Shown one piece after another: positions 27,093 through 36,119 of a stretch of DNA of 64,000 bases. Both the position numbers and the translations under genes were made by a program. Position 1 is the stretch's first letter; every line of letters starts with the position of its first letter. The stretch lies in assembly GCF_963677575.1 (NCBI RefSeq), contig NZ_OY782038.1, positions 5,291,001-5,355,000 on the forward strand. Reading direction: 5' to 3'. Source of the DNA: an uncultured Draconibacterium sp. GTDB taxonomy: Bacteria > Bacteroidota > Bacteroidia > Bacteroidales > Prolixibacteraceae. The notes below the pieces were generated by a model. It saw only the letters and a program-made list of their open reading frames with translations. It was not told the origin of the DNA and did not search any database.

Positions 27093-28625
27093 CTAGAATT
27101 TAAATCCCATTGTAAACATTACATCGTGAGTTAAACCATCAAATTTAGCTGCTTGAGGTACAGGGTAAATACCTGAAACAGGAGCACTGTATGGAAGTTC
27201 ATATTCCTCCATATCAGTCAGGCGGTAGGCCAAATCGAAAGTAAAACTGCCAAAACGATAACCTAAACCAGCAGAGTAAATACTTAATTTATCGTTCGAT
27301 TTAAATTGTTCGTTTCCTAACGAAGCTGATTTATATGCACTTGGATAATATTCGTAACCGGCACGCAAGCTCAAATTATTTGTAGCGCGCAATTCTCCTC
27401 CAACACGAATGTTCCCAACTGATTTTAATACATCCTTAATTTCCTGGTTGGCATCAATAAAATTACCATCTCTTAGTTTGGCAGAAGTATAATCAACATA
27501 TTCATAATCAATGCTTATTAAACCCTTTTTGGCAATAACAAAAGCACCGCTAAATGTTGCACGAAACGGTGTGTGCAAACGATAATCGAAATTGCTTAAA
27601 CGCGATAATGCCTCTTGGTTTTGCGTTCCGTCAGTATAATTAATTGTTGCATACATTTCGGTATGGTAAAAATCGTGCAGGTCGTAGAATGTAGGTGTGT
27701 GGATTGATGCTCCCAAACGCACTTCGTTTATAGGTTTATAGATTACCCCAAGTTTGAAATTGTATCCTGTTCCTGTTGTTCTCAGGTATTCGTCAAATTG
27801 TAAACTTTCAAAATTTGGGATTATATTCTGATCATCCCATTCTTCGTAAGTGCTCGATTCGCGGTAATAAATATCAGTAACGCCCAGTGTTGCACCTAAA
27901 TAAACTTTGTGGTTAAAGTTTAAACCAACTGCAAAGTTATATTCATCTATCGACCCTGTTCGCGAAATGCTTTTGCGTTGTGCCACCGGATCATTTTCGA
28001 TGTTCTGATCATAAGGATTTCTTTGAATATCACTTTGCCAGATATCTGAATTTTCTTCTTTATATATTAAATCTGTACCACCATATTGGGCAATGGCCAG
28101 ATCATCATAAAATTCAAATGTACTGGGATCAACATATGGATTTTCTCCATTGGCGTTTTCTATCCATGAATCTAAAATTGAGCTTGTCACTCCAGACGTC
28201 CCCATTAGCCAGTTGCTGTTAAAATCTTTCAGGCGGTTATAGCCAATTCCAAGATTAACGCTGATCAAACCAACATCGCTGCGTGAGGCTGTTGGAATAA
28301 CTGTTACATAACTTAAATTATTTAACGCAAAGTTGTACTTGGTATCTTCCATCAAAGTATTCATGTAGTTACCTTCCATTTTGCCGTATGTAAATTTTGG
28401 TGTAACGGTTAATTCCGAAGACCGGTAAACTCCCAAACCGGCAGGGTTTATACTAATAGAGGTAAAATCGCCACCGAGTGCTCCAAATGCATTACCCATC
28501 GCTCCGGCACGCGCTGTTCCCGAAACCTGAATATTGGAATAACGAAGTGCATCGAGCAAATCTTGTGCCTGCATAAAATAGGGCATAAATAGGGCAAGTA
28601 AGAGTATGCTAAAATATTTTTTCAT
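27093..28625 (-). CDS. FadL/OmpP1/TodX-family outer membrane protein
   Basis: 510-aa outer membrane barrel protein with signal peptide ending MPYFMQAQ. The mature N-terminus has the FadL-like hatch and NPA region: SGTARAGAMGNAFGALGGDF and ISINPAGLGVYRSSELTV. The remainder alternates in strand pattern and ends FTMGFKF with terminal Phe. In the family these proteins pass hydrophobic compounds such as fatty acids or aromatics through the outer membrane; many Bacteroidota members are uncharacterised. It follows a low-complexity lipoprotein gene by 34 bp on the same strand, so they are likely co-transcribed, with the lipoprotein first. Confidence 0.85.
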   Translation of the reverse strand: MKKYFSILLLALFMPYFMQAQDLLDALRYSNIQVSGTARAGAMGNAFGALGGDFTSISINPAGLGVYRSSELTVTPKFTYGKMEGNYMNTLMEDTKYNFALNNLSYVTVIPTASRSDVGLISVNLGIGYNRLKDFNSNWLMGTSGVTSSILDSWIENANGENPYVDPSTFEFYDDLAIAQYGGTDLIYKEENSDIWQSDIQRNPYDQNIENDPVAQRKSISRTGSIDEYNFAVGLNFNHKVYLGATLGVTDIYYRESSTYEEWDDQNIIPNFESLQFDEYLRTTGTGYNFKLGVIYKPINEVRLGASIHTPTFYDLHDFYHTEMYATINYTDGTQNQEALSRLSNFDYRLHTPFRATFSGAFVIAKKGLISIDYEYVDYTSAKLRDGNFIDANQEIKDVLKSVGNIRVGGELRATNNLSLRAGYEYYPSAYKSASLGNEQFKSNDKLSIYSAGLGYRFGSFTFDLAYRLTDMEEYELPYSAPVSGIYPVPQAAKFDGLTHDVMFTMGFKF

Positions 28626-28659
28626 GGCAAATAGTTTTTGTCGTTAATGTTCTTTAATA

Positions 28660-30045
28660 CTATCTTCTTCCACCACCGCGTGATGATCCACCGGAACTTC
28701 TTGAGCCACCTGAAGATCCACCACTGCTTCGTACGCTACCTCCGCTGCTTCTTACACTGCTACCTCCACTGCTACGGTAGCTGCTGCCGCTACTCCGTGA
28801 AGGACTACTGCTACGGTAGGTGCTGCTCGATTTGGTAGAAGAAGGTGCACGGTATGATCGTGAAGAACTTCCACTACTTGAACTACGATTGTAGGTAGAA
28901 GTTGAACGGTACGATTTGTTGTAAGTTGATGTCGATTTAGGTGATGTATAACTTGAACTAGACCGGTTATTATTGTTTGAAGTAACTACTCGTGGTTTTG
29001 TATAGTTAGTACGTGCGGTACTGCTAGGTCGTGTATAAGTTCGGGTTGTTGTTGCCGAACCCGGACGAGTGTAGCTTTGTGTACGTGATGTAGCCGATTT
29101 TGATGTATTTGTTGCCGGACGAGTTGTTGCACTCGTTGTTCTTCTTTGTTCGGTTAAAACTCTTGCGTTATTTGTTGCCGATCTGTCGGTTGCTGTTCTG
29201 GTTCTGGTGGTAGTTCCCGATTTATTTACAGTACTTGTTCCGCGTCGGTTGTTACTGGCCGATACTGCAGCAGCCGATGATGATCTGCGGGCTGCATCAC
29301 CACGGTAAACATTTGTCCCTGTCGAACGGCGTTGGCCATAAGTATAACCTCTTCCGTTACCAGGATAGTATCCGCCGCCGCCATACCAGCCGCCGCCGTA
29401 CCAACCTCCACCATACCAACCACCTCCGTAATAAGGTGGGTAATATCCATATCCCCAGCCATAATAGGGGTAATTCCAACCCCAGCCCCAGCCGGAATAG
29501 AATCCTCCCCAGCCAAGCGACCAGCTAAGTGACCATGAAGGGTAGTACCATGATGAGTAATAATAAGGATCGTAGTAAAATGGATCGTAATAACTCCAGC
29601 TGTCCCAGTAAAACGGATCGTAGAAATACGGACGGTGGAAACGACGGATACGGTATGCGTAGTCCAGTTCGTCGCCATCGTAATAGTTGTTTATTACGTA
29701 TTTCATTTCATCGTCGTTGTAATATACAGTCGTGTCGCTGGCTTCCATGTCCATTTGGTCCATGTTGTAGCGTAACACATCGGCATCTTCTTCCGAACCT
29801 TCAAATATGTAATTGTTCATGGTGTTGCTACCATCATCATTTTTCTCAATATTGCTAATGATCATGGTGTTCGCCGATTTCTCAACCGGTTCTTGTGCAA
29901 CAACCTCTTCAACTGCAATTGGAGGAGGAACTTCACCCGGATTGAAATAGATGTCGTCGGAATAAGTACCAGACACATATCCTCCCGTCGTACAGGCTCC
30001 AAGAATGATAGCCAGTAATCCTAAAAATGTTAATCTTGATTTCAT
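28660..30045 (-). CDS. Low-complexity lipoprotein with YYDP/WYGGG and Ser/Arg/Thr-rich regions
   Basis: 461-aa predicted lipoprotein (lipobox LGAC, Cys at 18). Residues about 30-135 are acidic and ordinary. Residues about 135-245 are extremely rich in Tyr, Trp, Gly and Pro, with YDPFYYDPYYYS and a repeated GGGWYGGGWY run. From about 245 to the end the protein is Ser, Arg, Thr and Gly rich (TYNKSYRSTSTYNRSSSS; SGGSSVRSSGGSVRSSGG) and strongly basic, so likely disordered. The layout resembles adhesive or cell-surface matrix proteins in composition, not in identifiable homology. No known domain is seen. The downstream neighbour is a FadL-like porin in the same operon. Confidence 0.75.
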   Translation of the reverse strand: MKSRLTFLGLLAIILGACTTGGYVSGTYSDDIYFNPGEVPPPIAVEEVVAQEPVEKSANTMIISNIEKNDDGSNTMNNYIFEGSEEDADVLRYNMDQMDMEASDTTVYYNDDEMKYVINNYYDGDELDYAYRIRRFHRPYFYDPFYWDSWSYYDPFYYDPYYYSSWYYPSWSLSWSLGWGGFYSGWGWGWNYPYYGWGYGYYPPYYGGGWYGGGWYGGGWYGGGGYYPGNGRGYTYGQRRSTGTNVYRGDAARRSSSAAAVSASNNRRGTSTVNKSGTTTRTRTATDRSATNNARVLTEQRRTTSATTRPATNTSKSATSRTQSYTRPGSATTTRTYTRPSSTARTNYTKPRVVTSNNNNRSSSSYTSPKSTSTYNKSYRSTSTYNRSSSSGSSSRSYRAPSSTKSSSTYRSSSPSRSSGSSYRSSGGSSVRSSGGSVRSSGGSSGGSRSSGGSSRGGGRR

Positions 30046-30142
30046 AAGGTATCCTCCGTTTATTTAATGTCAATAATAATTACTTTCTTTGTAAGCTCAA
30101 AATTTATAATGTAAAAACAAAATCTATACCAAATATTAGATT

Positions 30143-31618
30143 ATGGCGAAAGAATTGACCTCGCGTAGCGAGAATTATTCACAATGGTACCAGGATTTGG
30201 TAATTAAAGCAGACCTTGCTGAGAATTCAGCAGTTAGGGGATGTATGGTGATAAAGCCTTATGGCTACGCCATTTGGGAGAATATGCAGGCCGAGCTTGA
30301 CCGTATGTTTAAAGAGACCGGACACGTTAATGCGTACTTCCCGCTTTTTATCCCAAAATCTTTTTTTAGTAAAGAAGCCGATCACGTTGAAGGCTTTGCA
30401 AAAGAGTGTGCAGTAGTTACTCACTATCGTTTAAAGAACGATGAGGAGAATGGCGGAGTGGTTGTTGACCCGGATGCCAAACTGGAAGAGGAACTGATTG
30501 TACGACCGACATCTGAAACCATAATCTGGAATACATATAAAAACTGGATTCAATCGTACCGCGACCTGCCAATTCTGTGTAATCAGTGGGCAAACGTAGT
30601 GCGTTGGGAAATGCGTACCCGTTTGTTTTTGCGTACTGCCGAATTTTTGTGGCAGGAAGGTCACACAGCCCACGCAACAAAAGCTGAGGCGATTGAAGAG
30701 ACTGAAAAGATCATTAATGTATATGCTAATTTTGCCGAGAACTTTATGGCCGTTCCGGTTATAAAAGGGTTAAAATCGGCCAACGAGCGGTTTGCCGGTG
30801 CTTTGGAGACGTATTCTATAGAAGCACTGATGCAAGATGGAAAAGCATTGCAGTCGGGAACTTCACATTTCCTTGGTCAGAACTTTGCCAAAGCTTTTGA
30901 TGTAACTTTTGCGACTAAAGAAGGCAAAGAAGATTACGTTTGGGCAACATCATGGGGAGTTTCAACCCGTTTGATGGGAGCACTTATTATGGCTCACTCT
31001 GATGATAATGGCTTGGTACTGCCTCCAAGACTGGCACCTTTCCAGGTGGTAATTGTACCAATTTACCGAAAAGAGGAACAGTTGGCAGCTATCACTGAAA
31101 AAGTGGATGAGATTATCGCCAAACTTAAAGCAAAAGGCATTTCAGTGAAATTCGACGATCGCGATACGCGTAAACCGGGATGGAAATTTGCAGAGTACGA
31201 ATTAAAAGGTGTTCCTGTGCGTTTGGCAATGGGACCACGTGATTTGGAAAACGGAACAGTGGAAGTTGCCCGTCGTGACAACCTGACAAAAGAAGTTACT
31301 TCGCTTGACAATATCGACGAGTACGTAGAAAAGCTTTTGGAAGATATTCAGCAAAATATTTTCCAGAAAGCGTACGATTTCAGGGCCGAAAATACCCGAA
31401 AAGTGGATACCTGGGACGAGTTTAAAGAAGTGCTGAACACTAAAGGCGGATTTATTTCAGCACACTGGGATGGCACTCCTGAAACCGAGGAAGCCATTAA
31501 AAACGAAACCAAAGCAACTATTCGTTGTATGCCACTGGAATACGAGGAAGAAGAAGGCGTTTGTATTTACTCGGGCAAACCTTCAAAACGCAGGGTGCTA
31601 TTTGCATTGGCATATTAA
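30143..31618 (+). CDS. proS: Prolyl-tRNA synthetase, archaeal/eukaryotic-type
   Basis: 491-aa class II aminoacyl-tRNA synthetase that charges tRNA-Pro. Class II motifs are visible: motif 2 WEMRTRLFLRTAEFLWQEGH, and the motif 3 region ATSWGVSTRLMGALIMAHSD. The anticodon-binding domain starts at about residue 290 (LPPRLAPFQVVIVPIY), and the C-terminal zinc-like domain common in the short form is present (ending YSGKPSKRRVLFALAY). There is no INS editing insertion, matching the archaeal-type enzyme used by most Bacteroidota. A dispersed palindrome begins at the base after the stop codon, followed by a terminator. Confidence 0.96.
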   Translation: MAKELTSRSENYSQWYQDLVIKADLAENSAVRGCMVIKPYGYAIWENMQAELDRMFKETGHVNAYFPLFIPKSFFSKEADHVEGFAKECAVVTHYRLKNDEENGGVVVDPDAKLEEELIVRPTSETIIWNTYKNWIQSYRDLPILCNQWANVVRWEMRTRLFLRTAEFLWQEGHTAHATKAEAIEETEKIINVYANFAENFMAVPVIKGLKSANERFAGALETYSIEALMQDGKALQSGTSHFLGQNFAKAFDVTFATKEGKEDYVWATSWGVSTRLMGALIMAHSDDNGLVLPPRLAPFQVVIVPIYRKEEQLAAITEKVDEIIAKLKAKGISVKFDDRDTRKPGWKFAEYELKGVPVRLAMGPRDLENGTVEVARRDNLTKEVTSLDNIDEYVEKLLEDIQQNIFQKAYDFRAENTRKVDTWDEFKEVLNTKGGFISAHWDGTPETEEAIKNETKATIRCMPLEYEEEEGVCIYSGKPSKRRVLFALAY

Positions 31619-31690
31619 TGTCATTTCGAATGCAATGAGAAATCTGCTACATTGAAAAAGATTTCTCCTCTCAAGTTCGTCGAAATGACA
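31619..31690. repeat. Dispersed GTCATTTCGA palindrome (copy A)
   Basis: TGTCATTTCGA at the left end is the complement of TCGAAATGACA at the right end. Inside, GAGAAATCT and AGATTTCTC form a second dyad. It starts directly after the proS stop codon. Another full copy lies at 33925-34002 and a half copy at 8296-8322. Confidence 0.75.
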
Positions 31691-31700
31691 AGAAAAATAT

Positions 31701-31734
31701 AAAAGCAGCTCAACCGGGCTGCTTTCTTTTTTTT
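31701..31734 (+). terminator. Rho-independent terminator after proS
   Basis: AAAGCAGC pairs with GCTGCTTT across a short loop, followed by a long T-rich tract. The stem closely resembles the terminator after the tRNA-Asp genes at 56645. Confidence 0.8.
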
Positions 31735-31773
31735 CAGTAATTGTGTACATTTAAAAGTTAATATTTGTATGCT

Positions 31774-32460
31774 ATGGCAGAAAAAGAAGTGCGGGCTTCG
31801 TTTCTTGAAGCACTGGTTATTAAATCAACGGTAAAGCAGACGGTTTACGAGAATACCCGGCAAACTTTTACCATCTTGAAAAAGGTACTGAATCAGCTTG
31901 AAAAAGATTATTTGAAAGCGGTAAAAAGTAAGGTGCCGGAAGTTGCTTTGCCACATTACCACGACAGGGGGCCTTTTGAGGTGGAGTTTAAAGTAGGCGG
32001 CGATCTGCTGTTATTTAGTATGCATTCCAATGTTTTCGAGTTCGACGATAAACACCCGGTATGGAAAACAAAATATATTGAGGAAGATTCACTGCGCTCG
32101 TATTGCGGGGTTATTAATATTTATAATTTTCTGGCTGACTCGTTTAAGTATAACCGTGTTAACGACCTTGGATACCTGGTGGCGCGCATTTTTATAAACA
32201 AAGACAAACACTTTTTCGTTGAAGGGAAACGACAGTCAGACGAAGTTGTGAAAGATTTTGCCATCGATACGATCTCTCCCGGATTTATTCGTCAGATAGT
32301 TGAAACGGCTATCCAGTACAGTATTGAATTTGATTTGTTGATGCCGGTTTACGACCAGGTTAAGGTGGCCACTGTTGATCAGATGCGGCAAAAAATGAGT
32401 CATTCGAAAATGGTAACCGGCAAACGTTTGGGATTTACCTTTAATTCGGATGACGTATAG
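31774..32460 (+). CDS. Conserved hypothetical protein (Bacteroidota)
   Basis: 228-aa protein from ATG 31774; the open frame also allows TTG 31765. No signal peptide or membrane segment is visible, so it is probably cytoplasmic. The N-terminal third is charged and helical (TRQTFTILKKVLNQLEKDYL), the middle looks alpha/beta (GPFEVEFKVGGDLLLFSMHS; NIYNFLADSFKYNRV), and the C-terminus holds RQIVETAIQYSIEFDLLMP. I do not recognise a domain of known function. It is flanked by a terminator upstream and repeat DNA downstream, so it is probably transcribed alone. Confidence 0.7.
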   Translation: MAEKEVRASFLEALVIKSTVKQTVYENTRQTFTILKKVLNQLEKDYLKAVKSKVPEVALPHYHDRGPFEVEFKVGGDLLLFSMHSNVFEFDDKHPVWKTKYIEEDSLRSYCGVINIYNFLADSFKYNRVNDLGYLVARIFINKDKHFFVEGKRQSDEVVKDFAIDTISPGFIRQIVETAIQYSIEFDLLMPVYDQVKVATVDQMRQKMSHSKMVTGKRLGFTFNSDDV

Positions 32461-32462
32461 AA

Positions 32463-32601
32463 GAGCCTGGATACTAGATGCTTGATATTGGATGTCGGAT
32501 ACTGGATGCTTGTTGCTGTGAGAAAAAAGGATGTCATCTTTATTTTCAGCGTAAAGAAAGATGACATCCCTGAATTACTGGATGCTTGACACTAGATGTC
32601 A
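32463..32601. repeat. Heptamer-phased tract around a 13-bp hairpin
   Basis: GATG recurs at 32477, 32491 and 32505, i.e. a 14-bp (2 x 7) step, with heptamers such as GATGCTT, GATATTG, GATGTCG, GATACTG. The same words reappear at 32574-32601. Between them GGATGTCATCTTT (32529-32541) and AAAGATGACATCC (32557-32569) form a perfect stem. On the minus strand the stem is followed by TTTTTT, so it would terminate minus-strand transcription, yet no minus-strand gene reads into it. Confidence 0.6.
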
Positions 32602-32692
32602 ATTTGAAAGCTTTGTCAGTTTTTATCCTGTGCAAAAAATATAAATTTGCAGGTCATGTTGAAATTAGAATATTAAAAAGTCATATAAGAGA

Positions 32693-33919
32693 ATGGAAAG
32701 AGTAGTAGAACGATTTATTAATTACGCAAAACAACACACCACTTCCGATCCAAAAAGTAAAACTTACCCAAGTACCGACCGCCAGCTGGTTTTTATGAAA
32801 AAACTGGTTGAGGAGTTGAAAGAAATTGGGTTAAGCGAAGTGGAAATGGACAAATACGGTTATGTAACAGCAACTATTCCGGCTAATGGTGTTAACGACA
32901 GTTCGGTGGTTGGTTTTATTTCGCATGTTGATACCAGCCCCGATTTTTCGGGAGAAAGTGTAGAACCGCAGATTCTGGAGAATTACGATGGTTGTTCGGT
33001 TTATCTGAAAAACAATGTTTGTATCGATCCAAAACAGTTCCCGGAGATATTAAAGTACAAAGGACAAGATATCATTACTGCCGACGGAACTACTCTTTTG
33101 GGAGCTGATGATAAAGCAGGAGTTGCAGAGATCGTATCTGCTGCAGAGCAATTGTTAAATTTACCGGATTTAAAGCACGGCAAAATCCGAATTGCTTTCA
33201 CTCCCGACGAAGAAATCGGTAAAGGAACCGACTATTTTGATGTGAAGAAATTTGGTGCTGACTTTGCTTTTACACTTGATGGCGGAGAGATTGGAGAGCT
33301 GGAATATGAAAACTTTAACGCCGCTGCTGCCACAATAAAAGTTAAAGGGCTTAGTGTACATCCCGGTTCGGCGAAGGCCAAAATGATTAACGCTCTTTTG
33401 GTGGCGCACAAATTAGTTGCCATGTTACCGCCAACACAGCGTCCGGAGCATACCGAAAAGTACGAAGGTTTTTTCCACCTGCTTTCGATGAACGGAGGTG
33501 TTGAAGAAGCGGAACTGCAATATATCATCCGCGACCACGACAAAACCAAATTCGAGGATAAAAAACGCCTGTTAACCGACGTCGTTAATTTGATTAATTC
33601 TGAATACGATAAAGATATTGTAGAATTGGAAATGGAAGATCAGTACTACAACATGCGCGAGAAAGTGGAGCCGGTAAAATACATAATTGATATTGCAGAG
33701 AAGGCAATGATTGATGCCGGTGTGGAACCAAAAATTAAGGCTATTCGTGGTGGTACCGACGGTGCACGACTTTCATATGAAGGATTACCTTGCCCGAATA
33801 TCTTTGCTGGTGGGCATAATTTCCACGGACCTTTTGAGTTCGTCCCAATTCCTTCAATGCTGAAGTCGGTTGAAGTGATTTTGAATATTGCTCAGGCGGT
33901 AGGGAAAGTGAAAAAGTAG
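32693..33919 (+). CDS. pepT: Peptidase T (tripeptide aminopeptidase)
   Basis: 408-aa cytoplasmic M20-family metallopeptidase that removes the N-terminal residue from tripeptides. Metal and catalytic motifs are visible: ISHVDTSPD (His and catalytic Asp), LLGADDKAG (bridging Asp), FTPDEEIGKG (catalytic Glu pair), FTLDGGEIGELE and, near the end, the GGHNFHGPFEF metal His. Length matches E. coli PepT (408 aa). A TAAATTTG box at 32642-32649 is a likely -7 element. A dispersed palindrome follows the stop codon. Confidence 0.95.
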   Translation: MERVVERFINYAKQHTTSDPKSKTYPSTDRQLVFMKKLVEELKEIGLSEVEMDKYGYVTATIPANGVNDSSVVGFISHVDTSPDFSGESVEPQILENYDGCSVYLKNNVCIDPKQFPEILKYKGQDIITADGTTLLGADDKAGVAEIVSAAEQLLNLPDLKHGKIRIAFTPDEEIGKGTDYFDVKKFGADFAFTLDGGEIGELEYENFNAAAATIKVKGLSVHPGSAKAKMINALLVAHKLVAMLPPTQRPEHTEKYEGFFHLLSMNGGVEEAELQYIIRDHDKTKFEDKKRLLTDVVNLINSEYDKDIVELEMEDQYYNMREKVEPVKYIIDIAEKAMIDAGVEPKIKAIRGGTDGARLSYEGLPCPNIFAGGHNFHGPFEFVPIPSMLKSVEVILNIAQAVGKVKK

Positions 33920-33924
33920 ACTCT

Positions 33925-34002
33925 TGTCATTTCGAAGAAGGAACGACTGAGAAATCTATTCGTTTCGGAAGAGATTTCTCCTCATTCTTCGTCGAAATGA
34001 CA
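33925..34002. repeat. Dispersed GTCATTTCGA palindrome (copy B)
   Basis: TGTCATTTCGA at 33925 and TCGAAATGACA ending at 34002 form the outer arms; GAGAAATCT and AGATTTCTC form the inner arms. It lies just after the pepT stop codon, the same position as copy A after proS, and may serve as a transcript-end structure. Confidence 0.75.
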
Positions 34003-34082
34003 GTTTTTATGTTTTGTCTCTATAATTTTATGTCCATTAAAAAAGTGAACCTTCGGTAGAAGGGAAAGATAACAAGCAGTTC

Positions 34083-35402
34083 ATGTTCGATCAATTCATT
34101 ACCAACATTAACGAAAAGCAGCTGATTAAGCCGGAGCAAAAAGTATTGCTGGCGGTCAGTGGCGGGATCGACAGTATGGTGCTGCTACATTTATTCGAGC
34201 GCTCGGGGTTCGAGTATGGAATTGCCCATTGTAATTTCAGGTTACGAGGTGCCGAATCAGATGGCGACGAGGCTTTTGTGCACGAGCAGGTGGAACAACA
34301 CGGGACTCCGGCACATTTCGAAACTTTCGATACAAAAGAGTACGCATCATTAAAAGGTATTTCCATTGAAATGGCTGCGCGCGAGTTGCGATATGAGTTT
34401 TTCGAACGCATCCGCAGGGAGAATGAATACGACTACATTGTTACGGCGCATCATCAGGACGATCTCATTGAGACTTTCTTTTTGAACCTGTCGCGGAAAA
34501 CAGGGATTAGAGGCCTTACAGGAATAAAGGAGAAAAAGGGAAAACTGGTTCGTCCGCTGCTGTTTGCAAGTCGCGAGGAGATTGAAAAGTATGCCACCGG
34601 AAATTACATTTCATACCGCGAGGACTCGACTAACAGTGAGGTTGTTTACCAGCGTAATTTTCTTCGTCATAAAATTTTGCCAATGTTCTCAGAGTTGAAT
34701 CCGGCCTTCAAAAAGAATTTTATGGCCAGTGTGGAGAATTTGAAAGCTGCATATGATGTTTACGAGGATGCCATTGGTGGAGAAATTCAGGAAGTACTGA
34801 CAGAGCAAAAAGAGCAGTCGGTAATTTCCATTTCTGCTTTGCAAAACTCACCACATCCTAAAACTGTTTTATTGGAGATTCTTTCAGGCTATGGTTTTAA
34901 TGCAAGCGTTGTTGATGCTGTTTATCAAGGTCTTGAAACGCTTTCGGGAAAACAATTTTTCTCGAAAACACACCGATTGGTAAAAGACCGTGATGCCTTA
35001 TTCATTCAGGAGTTGACAAACGATGAAGATCGCGTTTACTACATCGAAGAGAACGATATGGAGTTATTTACCCCTTTCGATATTTCGATTGAACGTTTGG
35101 ATGCCAACGATTTTAAGATTATAAAAGAGGCAAATATCGCCTGCATCGATTTGGATAAAGTAGAATTTCCGCTATTGATACGCAAATGGCAGCAAGGCGA
35201 TTATTTCCAACCACTGGGTATGACAGGTTTTAAAAAGGTAAGTGACTTTTTTATCGACCAGAAAATGCCACTGCACGAAAAGGAAAACACCTGGTTGTTG
35301 TGTAGCGGTAAAAAAATTGTTTGGATAATTGGGCAGCGACTCGATAACCGTTTTAAAGTAACCGATGCCACTAAACAAGTCTTAAAAATTCAAATAAGAT
35401 AG
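34083..35402 (+). CDS. tilS: tRNA(Ile)-lysidine synthase
   Basis: 439-aa cytoplasmic enzyme that converts C34 of the CAU-anticodon tRNA-Ile to lysidine, changing its reading from AUG to AUA. The N-terminal PP-loop ATPase motif AVSGGIDSMVLLHL is at residues about 25-38. The HHQDDLIETFFLNLSR motif is typical of TilS. The C-terminal domain (RKWQQGDYFQPLGMTGFKKV) is the TilS-specific region. Length and domain order are normal. This is an essential gene, here transcribed alone. Confidence 0.95.
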   Translation: MFDQFITNINEKQLIKPEQKVLLAVSGGIDSMVLLHLFERSGFEYGIAHCNFRLRGAESDGDEAFVHEQVEQHGTPAHFETFDTKEYASLKGISIEMAARELRYEFFERIRRENEYDYIVTAHHQDDLIETFFLNLSRKTGIRGLTGIKEKKGKLVRPLLFASREEIEKYATGNYISYREDSTNSEVVYQRNFLRHKILPMFSELNPAFKKNFMASVENLKAAYDVYEDAIGGEIQEVLTEQKEQSVISISALQNSPHPKTVLLEILSGYGFNASVVDAVYQGLETLSGKQFFSKTHRLVKDRDALFIQELTNDEDRVYYIEENDMELFTPFDISIERLDANDFKIIKEANIACIDLDKVEFPLLIRKWQQGDYFQPLGMTGFKKVSDFFIDQKMPLHEKENTWLLCSGKKIVWIIGQRLDNRFKVTDATKQVLKIQIR

Positions 35403-35439
35403 AAGTTTGAATGCCGAAGATTCTTTTAAACTTTTAACA

Positions 35440-35490
35440 CGGATAATTCATTTGATTTTAGCAATAGTAATGTTTTTCTGGGTTAATTCC
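35440..35490. repeat. 51-bp dispersed repeat, copy 1
   Basis: Begins CGGATAATTCATTTGATT and shares most of its 51 bp with 38744-38794. It lies between the convergent tilS and VOC genes. The rest of 35403-35587 shows no recognisable feature. Confidence 0.65.
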
Positions 35491-35587
35491 GACTTAGTTG
35501 AGTCCATTTTTGAGTGTCAAAATGGGTACGAAACTTTGTCGCATTAAACTATTTTGCTATTTGTGATGAATAATGCGAATTAATCTG

Positions 35588-35971
35588 CTATCCCCTTGAA
35601 TGCAAGGCTATCCGATTGCCTTCGCTGTCGATAAGCAATGCCATAAAACCATATTCGTCTGAAATCTTTGTTTTGGGTTGCAGTACTTTGCCTCCGGCTT
35701 CTTCAACGCGTGAAAGTTCGTTTTTTAGGTCGCCCGAGCGTGCTGTAAAATAAATAACAACACCTTCGGCAGACGGTTTATAAAAATCGGGGTGGCAAAC
35801 CAGCGATCCGGTGGAACCGTAACTTTCATCTGTCATCGGGAACCATGCCATATCAAGCGGTCCCATTTGGTTGCGTGCGAGTTTTACATCCAATACTGTT
35901 TCGTAAAATTTTATGGCCCGGTTCATGTCGCTAACCGGAATTTCAAACCAGCCTACTGCGTTACTTTGCAT
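35588..35971 (-). CDS. VOC-family (glyoxalase/bleomycin resistance fold) protein
   Basis: 127-aa small cytoplasmic protein with two beta-alpha-beta-beta-beta modules. The start NAVGWFEIPVSDMNRAIKFY and the end GFMALLIDSEGNRIALHS are typical of the vicinal oxygen chelate family. Members include dioxygenases, lyases and antibiotic-binding proteins, so the substrate cannot be named. It is transcribed alone on the minus strand. Confidence 0.85.
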   Translation of the reverse strand: MQSNAVGWFEIPVSDMNRAIKFYETVLDVKLARNQMGPLDMAWFPMTDESYGSTGSLVCHPDFYKPSAEGVVIYFTARSGDLKNELSRVEEAGGKVLQPKTKISDEYGFMALLIDSEGNRIALHSRG

Positions 35972-36070
35972 AATCGTTTAGTTTATTGTTCCTAACATTA
36001 AAACGCAAATAGCAGCACAAGGTTTTTTGCAAGAGCTTATTTTTCGTTTATCAATTTAAACGTTAAGGGC

Positions 36071-36078
36071 TAATTTTG
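36071..36078 (+). promoter_or_regulatory. Candidate -7 box for the K+ channel gene
   Basis: TAATTTTG at 36071-36078 matches TAnnTTTG. A weak GTTTA lies about 20 bp upstream. The start codon is 42 bp downstream. Confidence 0.35.
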
Positions 36079-36119
36079 TATATTGTTCAATCAACTGGAA
36101 AAACAATACACACGGCACC

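Noticed and set aside
29226..29678. 150-codon frame opposite-phase within the low-complexity lipoprotein gene
   Set aside because: It shares the strand with the lipoprotein in another frame and reads as biased repeats with no start context; it follows from the skewed composition.
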